From positions 1 to 64,000 of the forward strand of contig CALVAQ010000006.1 in NCBI GenBank assembly GCA_944325595.1: a stretch of DNA of 64,000 bases, in the 5' to 3' direction. The position numbers and the translations under genes were made by a program. Of this stretch, positions 27,002 through 36,325 are shown piece by piece. The first letter of the stretch is position 1, and the number at the start of each line of letters is the position of its first letter. A model generated the notes under the pieces. The model worked only from the letters and a program-made list of their open reading frames with translations, was not told the DNA's origin and made no database searches. Source of the stretch: Candidatus Gastranaerophilales bacterium (GTDB lineage Bacteria; Cyanobacteriota; Vampirovibrionia; Gastranaerophilales; Gastranaerophilaceae).

Positions 27002-28219
27002 GTGGAAAATTTCGGACCGGATATCTTCGGAAGAAGAGAAAATGAACAAAATACAGATACTCCGCAATCAGCTAATGTAGCAGATATCAAAGTTATCGGT
27101 GCAGGCGGCGGCGGCGGAAACGCTGTAAACAGAATGATTAAGGCAGGATTGACAGGAGTAGATTTCTGGGCAATGAATACTGATGCACAGGTTTTGAAAA
27201 TGTCACTGGCTGAAAATAAAATTCAACTCGGCAGCAAGCTGACAGAAGGTCTTGGTGCCGGCGGAGATCCTTCAGTAGGTGAAAAAGCTGCTGAAGAAAC
27301 AAGAGACCAGATAGTTCAAGCTCTTGACGGCGCTGATATGGTATTTGTCACAGCCGGTATGGGCGGCGGCACAGGTACAGGTGCAGCTCCCGTTATTGCA
27401 AAAATTGCAAAAGAACTCGGGGCTCTTACTATCGGCGTTGTTACAAAACCCTTCAGCTTTGAAGGCAAAAGAAGAATGAATCAGGCTCAACAGGGTCTTG
27501 AAAAACTCAAAGAAACAGTTGATGCTTTGATTGTTATACCGAACGACAAACTGCTTGAAGTAGTTGAAAGAAGAACAACAATGAAAGAAGCTTTTCAGGT
27601 TGTTGATGAAGTTCTCTTACGAGGCGTTCAGGGTATATCCGATATAATCACTGTTCCCGGTCTTATCAACGTAGACTTTGCTGACGTAAAAGCTGTTATG
27701 CAGTCCAGCGGTTCTGCTTTGATGGGTATCGGTAAAGGTTCAGGAGAAGGCAGAGCTATGGAAGCCGCAAAACAGGCTATCAACTCTCCGCTGCTTGAAA
27801 CATCTATCAACGGTGCATCCGGTATCATTATGAATGTAACCGGCGGTTCTGATATGACACTGTTTGAAGTTACTGAAGCCGCTCAGGTTATTCATGATGC
27901 AGTTGCAGAAGATGCAATTGTTACATTCGGTTCTGTAATAGATGACAGAATTCAGGGAGAAATTCAAATCACTGTAATTGCTACAGGTTTTGAAATGAAA
28001 TCACTTGAACCGGAAGCAAAGAAAGAAACAGCAAAATCTATGAGCGCTGTTGATTTCTTCTCATCAGCATTTAACACCGGAAGCACAACAACAAACAGCA
28101 GCCCTCTGCAACCTTCATCTCAACAGGCTGTTCAACCAAAACCGGCTATCACACCGGCACAAAAGTCACAGTCTGATTTGATGAGTATTATTGATATTCC
28201 TCCGTTTTTACAGAAGTAA
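27002..28219 (+). CDS. ftsZ: Cell division protein FtsZ
   Basis: 405 aa with a GTG start preceded by AAAGAGGTC. Tubulin-like GTPase that forms the division ring. Seen: [13 protein letters not shown] near residue 33, the tubulin signature [10 protein letters not shown], the NxDxxD-type catalytic loop VDFADVKAV, and the conserved C-terminal peptide [10 protein letters not shown], which binds FtsA/ZipA/SepF-type partners. The linker of about 60 residues is Gln/Ser/Pro-rich. It is not in a dcw cluster here; both neighbours are on the opposite strand. Confidence 0.98.
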   Translation: MENFGPDIFGRRENEQNTDTPQSANVADIKVIGAGGGGGNAVNRMIKAGLTGVDFWAMNTDAQVLKMSLAENKIQLGSKLTEGLGAGGDPSVGEKAAEETRDQIVQALDGADMVFVTAGMGGGTGTGAAPVIAKIAKELGALTIGVVTKPFSFEGKRRMNQAQQGLEKLKETVDALIVIPNDKLLEVVERRTTMKEAFQVVDEVLLRGVQGISDIITVPGLINVDFADVKAVMQSSGSALMGIGKGSGEGRAMEAAKQAINSPLLETSINGASGIIMNVTGGSDMTLFEVTEAAQVIHDAVAEDAIVTFGSVIDDRIQGEIQITVIATGFEMKSLEPEAKKETAKSMSAVDFFSSAFNTGSTTTNSSPLQPSSQQAVQPKPAITPAQKSQSDLMSIIDIPPFLQK

Positions 28220-28243
28220 AACGGAAGCTATAAAAGGAAAAAC

Positions 28244-28276
28244 AAAGAGACCTTATTTATAAAATAGGGTCTCTTT
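28244..28276 (+). terminator. Terminator of ftsZ
   Basis: AAAGAGACCTTATTT and AAATAGGGTCTCTTT pair with one mismatch and are followed by a T-rich tail. Confidence 0.8.
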
Positions 28277-28382
28277 ATTAATATAAATACCATCTAATCC
28301 GGTATCGCATCTGCCGCCGGCTGCTTTTGTTCGGCAGAGTCTTATCACAAAATTTTCTCTGACAAATTAAAATTAGAGATAT

Positions 28383-28410
28383 AAAAAAGCCTTGATGAAC
28401 ATCAAGGCTT
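28383..28410 (-). terminator. Terminator of the rplK-rplA unit
   Basis: On the minus strand AAGCCTTGATG and CATCAAGGCTT form an 11-bp stem with an AA-type loop, followed by TTTTTTAT, 28 nt after rplA. Confidence 0.85.
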
Positions 28411-28438
28411 AGAAATATTAGAATTATAATCTAAATGA

Positions 28439-29161
28439 TTATACGTGTTCTTTAACTTCTGCAGCTAAGTTCTTTGTATCAAGCTTGATACTCGGACCCA
28501 TTGTAGTAGTCAAATATGCTGATTTAACATACACACCTTTTGCTACAGACGGTTTTGCTCTCAAAACTGCATCTGCAAGAGTTGTATAGTTTTTCATCAA
28601 ATCTTCGAATGTGAATTTGATTTTTCCGATAGGTACGTGAATCATACCCTGTTTATCAGCTCTGAACTCAACTTTACCTGCTTTGGCATCCTTAACAGCT
28701 TTTGCTACATCGAGAGTAACGGTACCTGTTTTCGGGTTCGGCATCAAGCCTTTCGGACCGAGAACTTTACCGAGTTTACCAAGCATACCCATACAATCAG
28801 GTGTTGCAATCAATGTATCAAATTCGAACCAGCCGCCGGAAATTTTGTCGATAACTTCTTCTGCACCTGCTTCTTCAGCCCCTGCAGCCTTTGCTTCATC
28901 AATCTTTGTTCCTTTAGCAATAACGCAAACTCTTACTTCTTTACCGAGACCTGCCGGAAGAACTACAGTTGAACGAATTTGCTGGTCTGCTCTTTTTACA
29001 TCAATACCGAGACGCATATGGCATTCAACTGTTTCGTCGAATTTTACTGTTGCCTCTGATATTTCTTTTAATTTTTTCAAAGCTTCAGCTGCTGACGAAG
29101 GCTGTACAAAACCCTCGAGCATTTCTGCCGCTTTTTGTTGTCTTTTTGTTAATTTACTCAT
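28439..29161 (-). CDS. rplA: 50S ribosomal protein L1
   Basis: 240 aa, normal length. L1 forms the mobile stalk that helps eject deacylated tRNA, and in many bacteria it represses its own operon by binding leader mRNA. Seen: [15 protein letters not shown]-type strand, then [21 protein letters not shown], the family hallmark. AAAGGA precedes the ATG, and an asymmetric hairpin sits just upstream of it. Last gene of the secE-nusG-rplK-rplA series. Confidence 0.97.
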   Translation of the reverse strand: MSKLTKRQQKAAEMLEGFVQPSSAAEALKKLKEISEATVKFDETVECHMRLGIDVKRADQQIRSTVVLPAGLGKEVRVCVIAKGTKIDEAKAAGAEEAGAEEVIDKISGGWFEFDTLIATPDCMGMLGKLGKVLGPKGLMPNPKTGTVTLDVAKAVKDAKAGKVEFRADKQGMIHVPIGKIKFTFEDLMKNYTTLADAVLRAKPSVAKGVYVKSAYLTTTMGPSIKLDTKNLAAEVKEHV

Positions 29162-29176
29162 TTTTTAATCCTTTCT

Positions 29177-29205
29177 GTGGTGATATCGGGAATTGCCCCT
29201 TCCAC
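29177..29205 (-). promoter_or_regulatory. Hairpin before the rplA ribosome-binding site
   Basis: On the minus strand GTGG-AA-GGG...CCC-GATATCA-CCAC: outer and inner stems with a lopsided internal loop, followed at once by AGAAAGGA. It has the same 29-nt length and start (GTGGAAGGGGCAA) as the hairpin before rplK. A repressor-protein site, L1 being the obvious candidate, is inferred. Confidence 0.5.
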
Positions 29206-29263
29206 TTTTTGTAATCTGATGTTGTCAATCAAAATAAATTGACATTTGCCAAACAAAATTCGG

Positions 29264-29689
29264 CTATTCTTCTACTGTAACACCCATTGCTCTGGCTGAA
29301 CCTTTGAGCATTTTTACAGCAGCTTCCATAGTAGTTGCATTCAAATCGTTCATTTTTGTTTTTGCGATTTCTTCCAACTGAGCAACGGTTATAGAGCCTA
29401 CTTTTGTTTTGTTCGGAGCCGCAGAACCTTTAGGCAGATTGATAGCTTTTTTAATCAATACTGCAGCCGGAGGGCTTTTGATAACAAAAGAAAAGCTTCT
29501 GTCTTCATATACATCAATGATTACAGGAATAATGTAACCTGCTTGTGATTCAGTTTTTGCGTTAAATTGTTTGCAAAAATCCATAATGTTTACACCGTGC
29601 TGACCCAGAGCAGGACCAACCGGCGGAGACGGATTTGCTTTGCCTGCTTCGATTTGAAGCTTGATTTTTCCTACGATTTTCTTTGCCAT
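29264..29689 (-). CDS. rplK: 50S ribosomal protein L11
   Basis: 141 aa. L11 binds the GTPase-associated region of 23S rRNA, contacts elongation factors and is needed for RelA activation. Seen: the proline-rich [17 protein letters not shown] hinge that binds thiostrepton-type antibiotics, and the C-terminal KMNDLNA...GSARAMGV signature. GAAAGGAG precedes the ATG. It lies between nusG and rplA as usual. Confidence 0.97.
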   Translation of the reverse strand: MAKKIVGKIKLQIEAGKANPSPPVGPALGQHGVNIMDFCKQFNAKTESQAGYIIPVIIDVYEDRSFSFVIKSPPAAVLIKKAINLPKGSAAPNKTKVGSITVAQLEEIAKTKMNDLNATTMEAAVKMLKGSARAMGVTVEE

Positions 29690-29703
29690 TTTATTCTCCT
29701 TTC

Positions 29704-29732
29704 GTGGTATAGCGGGGCTTTGCCCCTTCCAC
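29704..29732 (-). promoter_or_regulatory. Hairpin before the rplK ribosome-binding site
   Basis: On the minus strand GTGG-AA-GGGGC aaa GCCCC-GCTATA-CCAC, then GAAAGGAG. The strong inner stem and the 2-versus-6-nt internal loop are shared with the rplA hairpin. It may be the L1 autoregulation site of the operon; this is inferred. Confidence 0.5.
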
Positions 29733-29856
29733 CTTATTTATCTTTTATCTGGTTTAGTCTGTAAAAATCAAAGATTTGTTCGATTTGCCAACATCTTTAA
29801 TTTTACATCGGCTGTATAAAAAGTCAGATTAGAAAGCCTCTCAAGCCTTCAAAAAT

Positions 29857-30522
29857 CTATACTTTTTGAATTTGTTTGTACTCAAGCTCAACAGGAGTTT
29901 CTCTTCCGAAAATAGAAACCATTGCTCTGAGTTTTGACTTGTCGGGATAAACTTCTGTAATATCGCCAATAAAGTCTGCAAACGGACCGGAAATGATTCT
30001 GACCTTGTCACCGACTTTGACATCAAGTTCGATTTTTGTAGTTTGAGTTTGAACTCTGTGAATAATCTTTTTGATTTCAGAGTCTTTTGCCGGAATCGGT
30101 TTTTTGGAAGTACCGACAAATTTTGTAACTCCGGCAGTGTGTCTGACGACATACCAGCTGTCATCATCCATAATCATTTCGACAAGAACATAACCCGGGA
30201 AGATTTTTTCTTCTCTGTCTTGTTTTTTACCGTCTTTGACTTTTGTAATTGTTTTTTGAGGAACTTCAACACGGAAGATTTTGTCGCCCATGTTCATATA
30301 TTCAATACGTTTTTCAAGGTTAACTTTTACTTTGTTTTCATAACCTGAATATGTATGAACAATGTACCATTTTTTTTGAGGTTCTTTGCTGTGTGAAGCC
30401 TGAATGTCAGCTTTTAATTGAGCATCTTTTTCTTCAACAATCTGGTGTTTTTCGTTTTCAAAAACACTGATATCGTTTTGTGCTTCGTCTGCCATAAGTT
30501 CTTCGTTTTTTTCTTCTGCCAT
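29857..30522 (-). CDS. nusG: Transcription elongation/antitermination factor NusG
   Basis: 221 aa, longer than the usual 180 because of an acidic N-terminal extension of about 48 residues (Glu/Asp/Gln-rich). The NGN domain starts at KKWYIVHTYSGYE and includes the FPGYVLVEM strand; the KOW domain is VGDKVRIISGPFADFIG. NusG couples RNA polymerase with the ribosome or Rho. It is followed by rplK, the standard arrangement. The extension is the only odd feature. Confidence 0.97.
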   Translation of the reverse strand: MAEEKNEELMADEAQNDISVFENEKHQIVEEKDAQLKADIQASHSKEPQKKWYIVHTYSGYENKVKVNLEKRIEYMNMGDKIFRVEVPQKTITKVKDGKKQDREEKIFPGYVLVEMIMDDDSWYVVRHTAGVTKFVGTSKKPIPAKDSEIKKIIHRVQTQTTKIELDVKVGDKVRIISGPFADFIGDITEVYPDKSKLRAMVSIFGRETPVELEYKQIQKV

Positions 30523-30576
30523 TATATTAATTCCCGCTTAATTGTGTTAAATAAATCTTTTGTAACCGCCGACTAT

Positions 30577-30798
30577 TTAATTTTTTAAACCCATTGCTTT
30601 AAAAATAAGGTCAAAAATCGTATCCAGCGCCAGAACACCGATTGTAAAAATAGCGGTAATAATGATAACGTAAACTGTTTCTACAATAACCTGCTGTTTT
30701 CCGGGCCAGGTGATTTTTCCCCATTCAAGTTTTACACTTTTAAAGTAAGCTTTTGCCGCTTCTTTAAAATCTATATTTTGATTAGTCTGGTTAGCCAT
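30577..30798 (-). CDS. secE: Preprotein translocase subunit SecE
   Basis: 73 aa, one transmembrane helix near residues 45-63 after an amphipathic segment (FKSVKLEWGKITWPGKQQV), which carries the family's conserved 'V.WP...E'-type stretch. It stabilises SecY in the inner-membrane translocon. GAGGAA precedes the ATG. It sits between tRNA-Trp and nusG. Confidence 0.94.
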   Translation of the reverse strand: MANQTNQNIDFKEAAKAYFKSVKLEWGKITWPGKQQVIVETVYVIIITAIFTIGVLALDTIFDLIFKAMGLKN

Positions 30799-30820
30799 TT
30801 TTTCCTCTTATTACTTAAAT

Positions 30821-30893
30821 CGCGCCCTGAAGGACTCGAACCCTCGACATCCGGTTTTGGAGACCGACGTTCTACCAACTGAACTAAGGACGC
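30821..30893 (-). tRNA. tRNA-Trp (anticodon CCA)
   Basis: 73 nt, acceptor GCGTCCT/AGGGCGC, anticodon loop CTCCAAA, T-loop GTTCGAGTC, discriminator G. CCA tail is not encoded. Its place between rpmG and secE is common in bacteria. Confidence 0.96.
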
Positions 30894-30931
30894 TCTTTAA
30901 TTAATATTAAATTGCGTAAATAGTAAAGTTG

Positions 30932-31099
30932 TTATTTTGTTTCTTTGTGAACTGTGTGTTTATTGCATCTCGGGCAATGTTTTTTAAGTTCCATTCTTTC
31001 TTTAAGAGTTTTTTTGTTTTTTGTAGTTGTGTAGTTTCTTTCTTTGCATTCTTCGCAAGCGAGAACTACCATTTTATCTACTTTTCCTTTGATTCCCAT
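30932..31099 (-). CDS. rpmG: 50S ribosomal protein L33
   Basis: 55 aa. The protein reads [18 protein letters not shown] near the start and [16 protein letters not shown] at the end. Two CxxC pairs make this the zinc-binding (C+) form of L33, a small subunit near the E-site of the large ribosomal subunit. GAAGG lies 7 nt before the ATG. It heads the rpmG - tRNA-Trp - secE - nusG order. Confidence 0.95.
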   Translation of the reverse strand: MGIKGKVDKMVVLACEECKERNYTTTKNKKTLKERMELKKHCPRCNKHTVHKETK

Positions 31100-31201
31100 T
31101 TTGTACCTTCTTATCTAGTTATTTGTAATTTTTCTCAAGCAAGATTTATAGAATGCGACTTTCCCCTCATTCTATTAATCCCTTTGTTTTTCAGTTGTAT
31201 T

Positions 31202-31231
31202 ACTATATTACAATAAACATAAAATTTTCAA
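31202..31231 (-). promoter_or_regulatory. Probable promoter of the rpmG-secE-nusG unit
   Basis: On the minus strand TTGAAA (31226-31231) and TATAGT (31202-31207) with 18 nt spacing, about 100 nt before rpmG. Confidence 0.5.
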
Positions 31232-31259
31232 AGCATTTATTTAGTATCTTTGAAAAAAG

Positions 31260-31667
31260 TTACAATAAATGTTCATCAAGCATAAAAAAGTAACTCAAAG
31301 GCGAAGAAACAATACTCCTTTTTGACAAATAATCAACCCCCAGAGACGAAGCAATAAAAGCGATGTTATATGTGGCGGATATCAACACTACCGGTGTATT
31401 TTCGTATTCTTTTATATTTTTGAGATTTTTAACAAACCATTCACCGGCAAATTCGGGCAAAAACTCTGTCTCCATTTGCAAATCCGACAGAATTAAATCA
31501 TACGGATTGTTTATATTTTGCTGCGCCAGCTCCAGAGCATCTCTTGCAGAAGAAGCAATATCAAACTCAAGGTTCAGTTTATTATAGCTTCTCAATTGTT
31601 CGGCATGAAATCTTTGCCACTCGGAGCTGTCTTCTGCTATCAAAATCCTTTTGGTTTGTTCTTTCAT
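31260..31667 (-). CDS. Single-domain response regulator (CheY-like receiver)
   Basis: 135 aa from the ATG at 31667. Receiver-domain residues are present: AEDSSE (Glu12, Asp13), phospho-acceptor Asp62 in ILSDLQM, Ser97 in VLISATY and Lys116 in LSKRS. No output domain follows, so it would act by protein-protein contact after phosphorylation. No Shine-Dalgarno sequence; a TATAAT ends 6 nt before the ATG, which suggests a leaderless message (or a TTG start at 31682). No histidine kinase is nearby. Confidence 0.82.
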   Translation of the reverse strand: MKEQTKRILIAEDSSEWQRFHAEQLRSYNKLNLEFDIASSARDALELAQQNINNPYDLILSDLQMETEFLPEFAGEWFVKNLKNIKEYENTPVVLISATYNIAFIASSLGVDYLSKRSIVSSPLSYFFMLDEHLL

Positions 31668-31784
31668 ATCACGATTATACAAAAATTTGTCATATCGGGT
31701 AAGTATATTTCATCAATACGTGTAATTAATCTGTATAAATTGTTTGTAATTATATTTTTGTATACATACCGCTGAAAGACTATT

Positions 31785-31988
31785 ATGGATTTATTTTTTT
31801 CTTTAAAAAAACTAATAAACAGGATAAACGACATTGATACCAAATCAAAACGAATGTCAAAAGAAAGCAGCTACTCTACAAATCCGTTTTCTTTCAAAAA
31901 AGACAAGACTTATGTCTGGGTAGAAAAAGTAAAAGATTTTAACAAATGCAGCTGGCTGGGTGCAAAATTCTTTAAAAACGACAAATAA
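31785..31988 (+). CDS. Small basic protein of unknown function
   Basis: 67 aa, very basic, with GAAAG 6 nt before the ATG. NPFSFKKDKTYVWVEK in the middle recalls the Phe-Lys part of the tag but lies internally. It could be real or a chance frame. It ends 1 nt from the convergent aroA stop. Confidence 0.45.
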   Translation: MDLFFSLKKLINRINDIDTKSKRMSKESSYSTNPFSFKKDKTYVWVEKVKDFNKCSWLGAKFFKNDK

Positions 31989-31989
31989 C

Positions 31990-33267
31990 TCAGACTTTCA
32001 GAGATTCCATCAACTTTTCAAATTCGGGAAAAGAAATATCTACCCATTGAAATTCTTTTATCTTAATCGGCTCTTGAGAAATCAAACCCGCAACATAAAG
32101 ACTCATCGCAAGCCGGTGATCATGATAGCATTCAACCTCAACACCGCCGTTTATTGTTTGTTTTCCTTCTATAACAAAACCGTCTTGAGTTTCTTCTATA
32201 ACAACACCGAGTTTTTGCAATTCTGCGACAAGGCATTTTATCCTGTCAGATTCTTTATTCCTCAAGTCCCCGGCATCTTTTACTATGGTCTTTCCTTGCG
32301 CCTGTGTAGCAATAACAGCAATGACAGGAAGCTCATCTATCAATCTCGGAATAATCTCGCCTTCAATAGCAATTCCGTTCAGTGAAGATGAAGAGATTTT
32401 TATGTCCCCGACTTCTTCATTACAAATTTCTGTTTTATCGAGTATTTCAATATTTGCACCCATTTGCTTTAAAACATCAATTATTCCCGTACGTGTGGGA
32501 TTTAGTCCGACATTTTTTAAAATGATTTCTGAGTTAGGTACAACAGCGCCTGCTGCAAGAAAGAATGCCGCAGACGAAATATCTCCGCAGACCGAAATAT
32601 TCTTTGGTTCAAGTTCGGATTTTCTGATTTTTACAGTATTACCAGACACTTCGATATCTGCACCGAGATATTTTAGCATTTTTTCTGTGTGGTCACGGGA
32701 GACATAAGGCTCACTAACACGGGTTTCGCCGTATGTATTCAGACCTGCCAGCAATATACAGGATTTCACCTGAGCCGATGCAAGCGGAGACTTGTAATCT
32801 ATCGGAAATAGCTCTCTTCCTTGAATTAAAAGAGGCGCTTTGTAGTGATTATGTTTAATTTTGGCTCCCATTAATTCAAGAGGGGTAATAATCCTTTTCA
32901 TCGGTCTTTGTGAAAGACTTTCATCACCGTACAATCTTGCCTCTAATTCTCTGGGAGCAAGTATTCCAGAAAATAGCCTCATTGATGTGCCGGAATTGCC
33001 GCAATCAAGATTGTAGTTTAAATTTTTATATGCATTTCTTGCATCAATTCTAATATTTTGATTGTTCAAAAATTCAACTTTGCAACCAAGATTTTTTATT
33101 ATATTCAAGGTGCTCAGGCAATCTGCGCCGGTTGAAAAATTTTCAACCTCAACAATACCTTTTGTCAGAGAAGCAAACATAGCACTTCTGTGACTTATGG
33201 ATTTGTCAGAAGGAATTGTAACTGTTCCGTTTAGTGCAGGGACTTTTGATACTATTTTGTCACTCAT
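31990..33267 (-). CDS. aroA: 3-phosphoshikimate 1-carboxyvinyltransferase (EPSP synthase)
   Basis: 425 aa. It transfers the enolpyruvyl group from PEP to shikimate-3-phosphate in the pathway to chorismate and the aromatic amino acids. Seen: PSDKSISHRSAM near the start, CGNSGTSMRLFSG (the PEP/glyphosate loop) around residue 90, LPVIAVIATQAQG and the C-terminal DHRLAMSLYVAG. The alanine of some glyphosate-tolerant class II enzymes is not evident in the PEP loop (NSGTS). It starts 2 nt after the symporter stop and has no ribosome-binding site of its own, so it probably depends on coupling or on TATAAT 6 nt before the ATG. Confidence 0.96.
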   Translation of the reverse strand: MSDKIVSKVPALNGTVTIPSDKSISHRSAMFASLTKGIVEVENFSTGADCLSTLNIIKNLGCKVEFLNNQNIRIDARNAYKNLNYNLDCGNSGTSMRLFSGILAPRELEARLYGDESLSQRPMKRIITPLELMGAKIKHNHYKAPLLIQGRELFPIDYKSPLASAQVKSCILLAGLNTYGETRVSEPYVSRDHTEKMLKYLGADIEVSGNTVKIRKSELEPKNISVCGDISSAAFFLAAGAVVPNSEIILKNVGLNPTRTGIIDVLKQMGANIEILDKTEICNEEVGDIKISSSSLNGIAIEGEIIPRLIDELPVIAVIATQAQGKTIVKDAGDLRNKESDRIKCLVAELQKLGVVIEETQDGFVIEGKQTINGGVEVECYHDHRLAMSLYVAGLISQEPIKIKEFQWVDISFPEFEKLMESLKV

Positions 33268-33269
33268 AC

Positions 33270-34616
33270 TTATATTATATCTTTGTATGACTCTTCATTT
33301 GTAAGCATATCATAGTTGAGTTCATTTTCATTGTCAGCTATGACGGCAGTAACAACAGCATCAGATGTGATGTTGAGCATTGTTCTAAACATATCAACAA
33401 TTCTGTCAACTGCAAACAGGAATGCAAAACCTTCGACCATCTGTGTCGGAGTCAAACCAAGACCGTTCAAAACAAGAGCAATTGTAATAATACCGCCTCC
33501 TGGGATACCTGCACATGTGCTTGATGCCACTATTGCAAGAACAGCAATCTGAAGCAATTGAAGCGGGTCAACAGTAATGCCGTATGCCTGAGTCAGGAAC
33601 AACACAGCGATAACCTGAAACATTGCCGTTGCATCAAAGTTCAATGTAACACCTAAAGGCAGAACAAAACTGCAAACTTTATGAGAAACACCTCTTTTTT
33701 CACAGCATGCAATTACCAGCGGTAATGTAGCAGAACTGCTTGCCGTACCAAAGCCGACCATCATTGCTTCTGCGATAGAAGCAAAGAATAGCCTGATAGG
33801 TACTTTGGAAAATATTTTCATAATAATCGGGTACACAACAAAAAGCTGTATTGCAAATCCGATAAATATAGCCAAGAAATACTTTGATATACTTGAAAAT
33901 ACCGATAAACCAAACGATGATATGGCAGTAGCAGTAAGAGCAAAAATACCGGGAGCGGCAAGATACATAATTCCGTCAGTTACTTTCATCGTAGCAGCAA
34001 AAACAGATTCGAAGAATGAAACAACGGGTCTGTTAATTTCACCTACTTTTGCAAGTGCTATTGCAAAAATCATTATAAATATAATGATAGGAATCATTTC
34101 TCCCTTAGACAGCGCTTCCATCGGATTTGCCGGTATAAGATTTATGAACATTTCTGTTAAATGACCTTTTTGATCGGCAATTGCCTGACTGACTATTTGC
34201 TGCGTTTCAACAGCTGATTCCTGACTTATAAAAGACTGAACGCCGTCGCCAGGATGTATGGCAAGTGCAAGCGTTGTACCGATTATTACCGCAGCAATTG
34301 AAATGATAGAGTAATAAATCACCATTTTTATACCGAATGCACCGAGCTGTTTGTTATCTCCGATACTGGATATACCGATAACAATTGCGCTGAAAATCAA
34401 CGGTATGATAACCATCTGGATTAATCTAATAAATGCCTGACCGATAAAATTGAGAACGGCATAAATCACATTGTAAATTGTTGATGACTCATGCGACAGA
34501 TGAAAAGCATGCATCGCAATACCCAGAATAATACCGGCAATCAAACCGAGGAAAATATGTCCGTTTCGCTTGATACCGAGTCCAAGTGCAATCAAAATTT
34601 GCATATGTAATTTCAT
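33270..34616 (-). CDS. Dicarboxylate/amino acid:cation symporter (DAACS, GltP-like)
   Basis: 448 aa, about eight membrane helices plus the re-entrant loops of the glutamate-transporter fold. The serine-rich hairpin GTASSSATLPL and the helix-7/8 region MFRTMLNITSDAVVTAV are diagnostic. It takes up C4-dicarboxylates or acidic amino acids with Na+ or H+. GAGAGGA precedes the ATG. It is co-transcribed with aroA, an unrelated function, probably just by position. Confidence 0.93.
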   Translation of the reverse strand: MKLHMQILIALGLGIKRNGHIFLGLIAGIILGIAMHAFHLSHESSTIYNVIYAVLNFIGQAFIRLIQMVIIPLIFSAIVIGISSIGDNKQLGAFGIKMVIYYSIISIAAVIIGTTLALAIHPGDGVQSFISQESAVETQQIVSQAIADQKGHLTEMFINLIPANPMEALSKGEMIPIIIFIMIFAIALAKVGEINRPVVSFFESVFAATMKVTDGIMYLAAPGIFALTATAISSFGLSVFSSISKYFLAIFIGFAIQLFVVYPIIMKIFSKVPIRLFFASIAEAMMVGFGTASSSATLPLVIACCEKRGVSHKVCSFVLPLGVTLNFDATAMFQVIAVLFLTQAYGITVDPLQLLQIAVLAIVASSTCAGIPGGGIITIALVLNGLGLTPTQMVEGFAFLFAVDRIVDMFRTMLNITSDAVVTAVIADNENELNYDMLTNEESYKDII

Positions 34617-34726
34617 AGAAAAATCCTCTCTAAAATCAGATTATTATACAGATAAGTATAGTTATTTTACTATTTTTTCCGCATAATGACAACAATGTAT
34701 ATGGAGGAGTTTGTTCAAAATTGCGA

Positions 34727-35626
34727 TTATTGCTTGATATTTTTTCTCGCAAAAGTATTTATGTCAGTCAATTTTTCAACATCAGGCATTACACAATTTT
34801 TCGTATACCTGACAGGAGATATATCTATACCTCCTCTTCTTGTATAAAGCACACAAACAAACAATTTATCATCTTTATCCAGCAAGTCATAAAGCCTTTT
34901 GTATATCATCTCGCAGCATTCTTCGTGGAAATGATATTCTGTTCGGAAAGAACAGAGGTACTTTACCAAACTGTCTTCTTTAATATGTTTTTTTGATTCA
35001 TAAAAAATATACACATCTCCAAAATCAGGCTGATGGGTAACCCTGCAGTTTGAACGGAGTGAATCAAAAAACAATTTGAATTTTCGGGATTCTTTTATAT
35101 CTTCTGCAACGAGCAATTCCGGAGCCTCTTTGTAGTGTGAAATTTCAATATCATTTACATCAACATAATCTATAATGTTTTGAAAATCTTCAAAAATCTC
35201 AACTCTGTTTGTTTCATTATTCAAAAAATTTACGGTTACTTTTGTTTCAAGAGTCTCAGACAAATCTTTCTCTATAATTTCCTTGCATTTTTGAAGACAT
35301 TCGTCAATATTTTTTCCCAAACGGGTCATATTAAAAGAATTCAAATACAATTTTACGGACTTGGATTCAACGAGATATTTGCTGTTTGCGCAATATTTCA
35401 TTTTCATCAGCCTTGTGACCGGCAGCCCGTTTTCTGTAAGAGCGGAAAACTCGTATGCATGCCAGACATCACATCCTGCAAACGGCAGATTATTCTCATC
35501 TATTTTGTACTGTTTTCTGTTCTCATATCGGGGAATGGCGACAATTAGCGAAGGGTCATACTCAGATATTGTATCAACCTTTTTCCCTAAAAATTTTGAA
35601 GCTATTTGTTCAGTGATATTTTTCAT
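34727..35626 (-). CDS. queF: NADPH-dependent 7-cyano-7-deazaguanine reductase (bimodular QueF)
   Basis: 299 aa, the length of the long, two-module (YqcD/E. coli-type) QueF. It reduces preQ0 to preQ1 in queuosine synthesis. Seen: the QueF motif ESKSVKLYLNSFN in the first half, and LRSNCRVTHQPDFGDV with the catalytic cysteine and FRTEYHFHEECCEMIY in the second half. No preQ1 riboswitch is apparent upstream. queA, the next enzyme using preQ1-tRNA, is at 44639-45706. Confidence 0.93.
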   Translation of the reverse strand: MKNITEQIASKFLGKKVDTISEYDPSLIVAIPRYENRKQYKIDENNLPFAGCDVWHAYEFSALTENGLPVTRLMKMKYCANSKYLVESKSVKLYLNSFNMTRLGKNIDECLQKCKEIIEKDLSETLETKVTVNFLNNETNRVEIFEDFQNIIDYVDVNDIEISHYKEAPELLVAEDIKESRKFKLFFDSLRSNCRVTHQPDFGDVYIFYESKKHIKEDSLVKYLCSFRTEYHFHEECCEMIYKRLYDLLDKDDKLFVCVLYTRRGGIDISPVRYTKNCVMPDVEKLTDINTFARKNIKQ

Positions 35627-35710
35627 AATTTAGTCTCTATCCGAGTGTAATATAATTTTACAATAAAATGAATACAAGCAATTTATTTTATGTTTAATTT
35701 TTATTAGGAT

Positions 35711-36298
35711 ATGCTAAACAAATCAGACTCAAACATATCATTTTCATCAGGTATAAAATTTGTGCAGACCGGCGAGTTTTCAAGACTGGCGGGAAATATT
35801 CGAGAAAAATATTTTGTGAATTATCCCTGGAATGCAAAACAAACGGTAAAGGGGTTTTCGGCTTATACAAGAGATGTTAAAGACTGCACAATGGGCGGGA
35901 TAACAGACGGTCGTGATGTTGTAATGTTTCATGTATCGCCTAATCAGAGAAATATTTCGACCTTTAAAGACGTTGAAGCATCAATTTTGGACAAAATAAG
36001 TCTCACTAATCCCGAATTACAGGGGTTTTTACTCGGAAGTACTTCAAACAATCCGATGAGTCAGCAGCTGCTAAAAATGTTTGAAGACTTTATGAAAAAG
36101 TGCAAAATAAAATATTCCGTACTTGCCGGACAGGACACAATGGCAAACACAAATGTCTTATATGACTCAAGAAAAGATGACTGGGTAATAGCAAGCAATC
36201 TGATAGATGAACTATTGCCTAAAAAGCTGCCGCCGGAAGAAATTGCAAAAAAATTATTCAAAGATGTATCGATTGCAGAATTTGATGAATTTGTATAA
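35711..36298 (+). CDS. Tagged protein of unknown function
   Basis: 195 aa. NISFSSG starts at Asn8, a form of the N-terminal tag. The soluble body has a segment FLLGSTSNNPMSQQLLKMFEDFM and an acidic/hydrophobic C-terminus; no known domain. AGGAT lies close to the ATG. It has its own terminator and stands between queF (divergent) and clpX (convergent). Confidence 0.7.
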   Translation: MLNKSDSNISFSSGIKFVQTGEFSRLAGNIREKYFVNYPWNAKQTVKGFSAYTRDVKDCTMGGITDGRDVVMFHVSPNQRNISTFKDVEASILDKISLTNPELQGFLLGSTSNNPMSQQLLKMFEDFMKKCKIKYSVLAGQDTMANTNVLYDSRKDDWVIASNLIDELLPKKLPPEEIAKKLFKDVSIAEFDEFV

Positions 36299-36325
36299 AA
36301 AGACCTCCTTAAGGAGGTCTTTTTT
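36297..36325. terminator. Bidirectional terminator between tagged gene and clpX
   Basis: AAAAAGACCTCC-TT-AAGGAGGTCTTTTTT: strong stem with T-runs on both strands. It overlaps the last two bases of the clpX stop. Confidence 0.88.

Noticed and set aside
35627-35710. preQ1 riboswitch upstream of queF
   Set aside because: The short region shows no preQ1 aptamer-like stem with A-rich tail; only AT-rich spacer.
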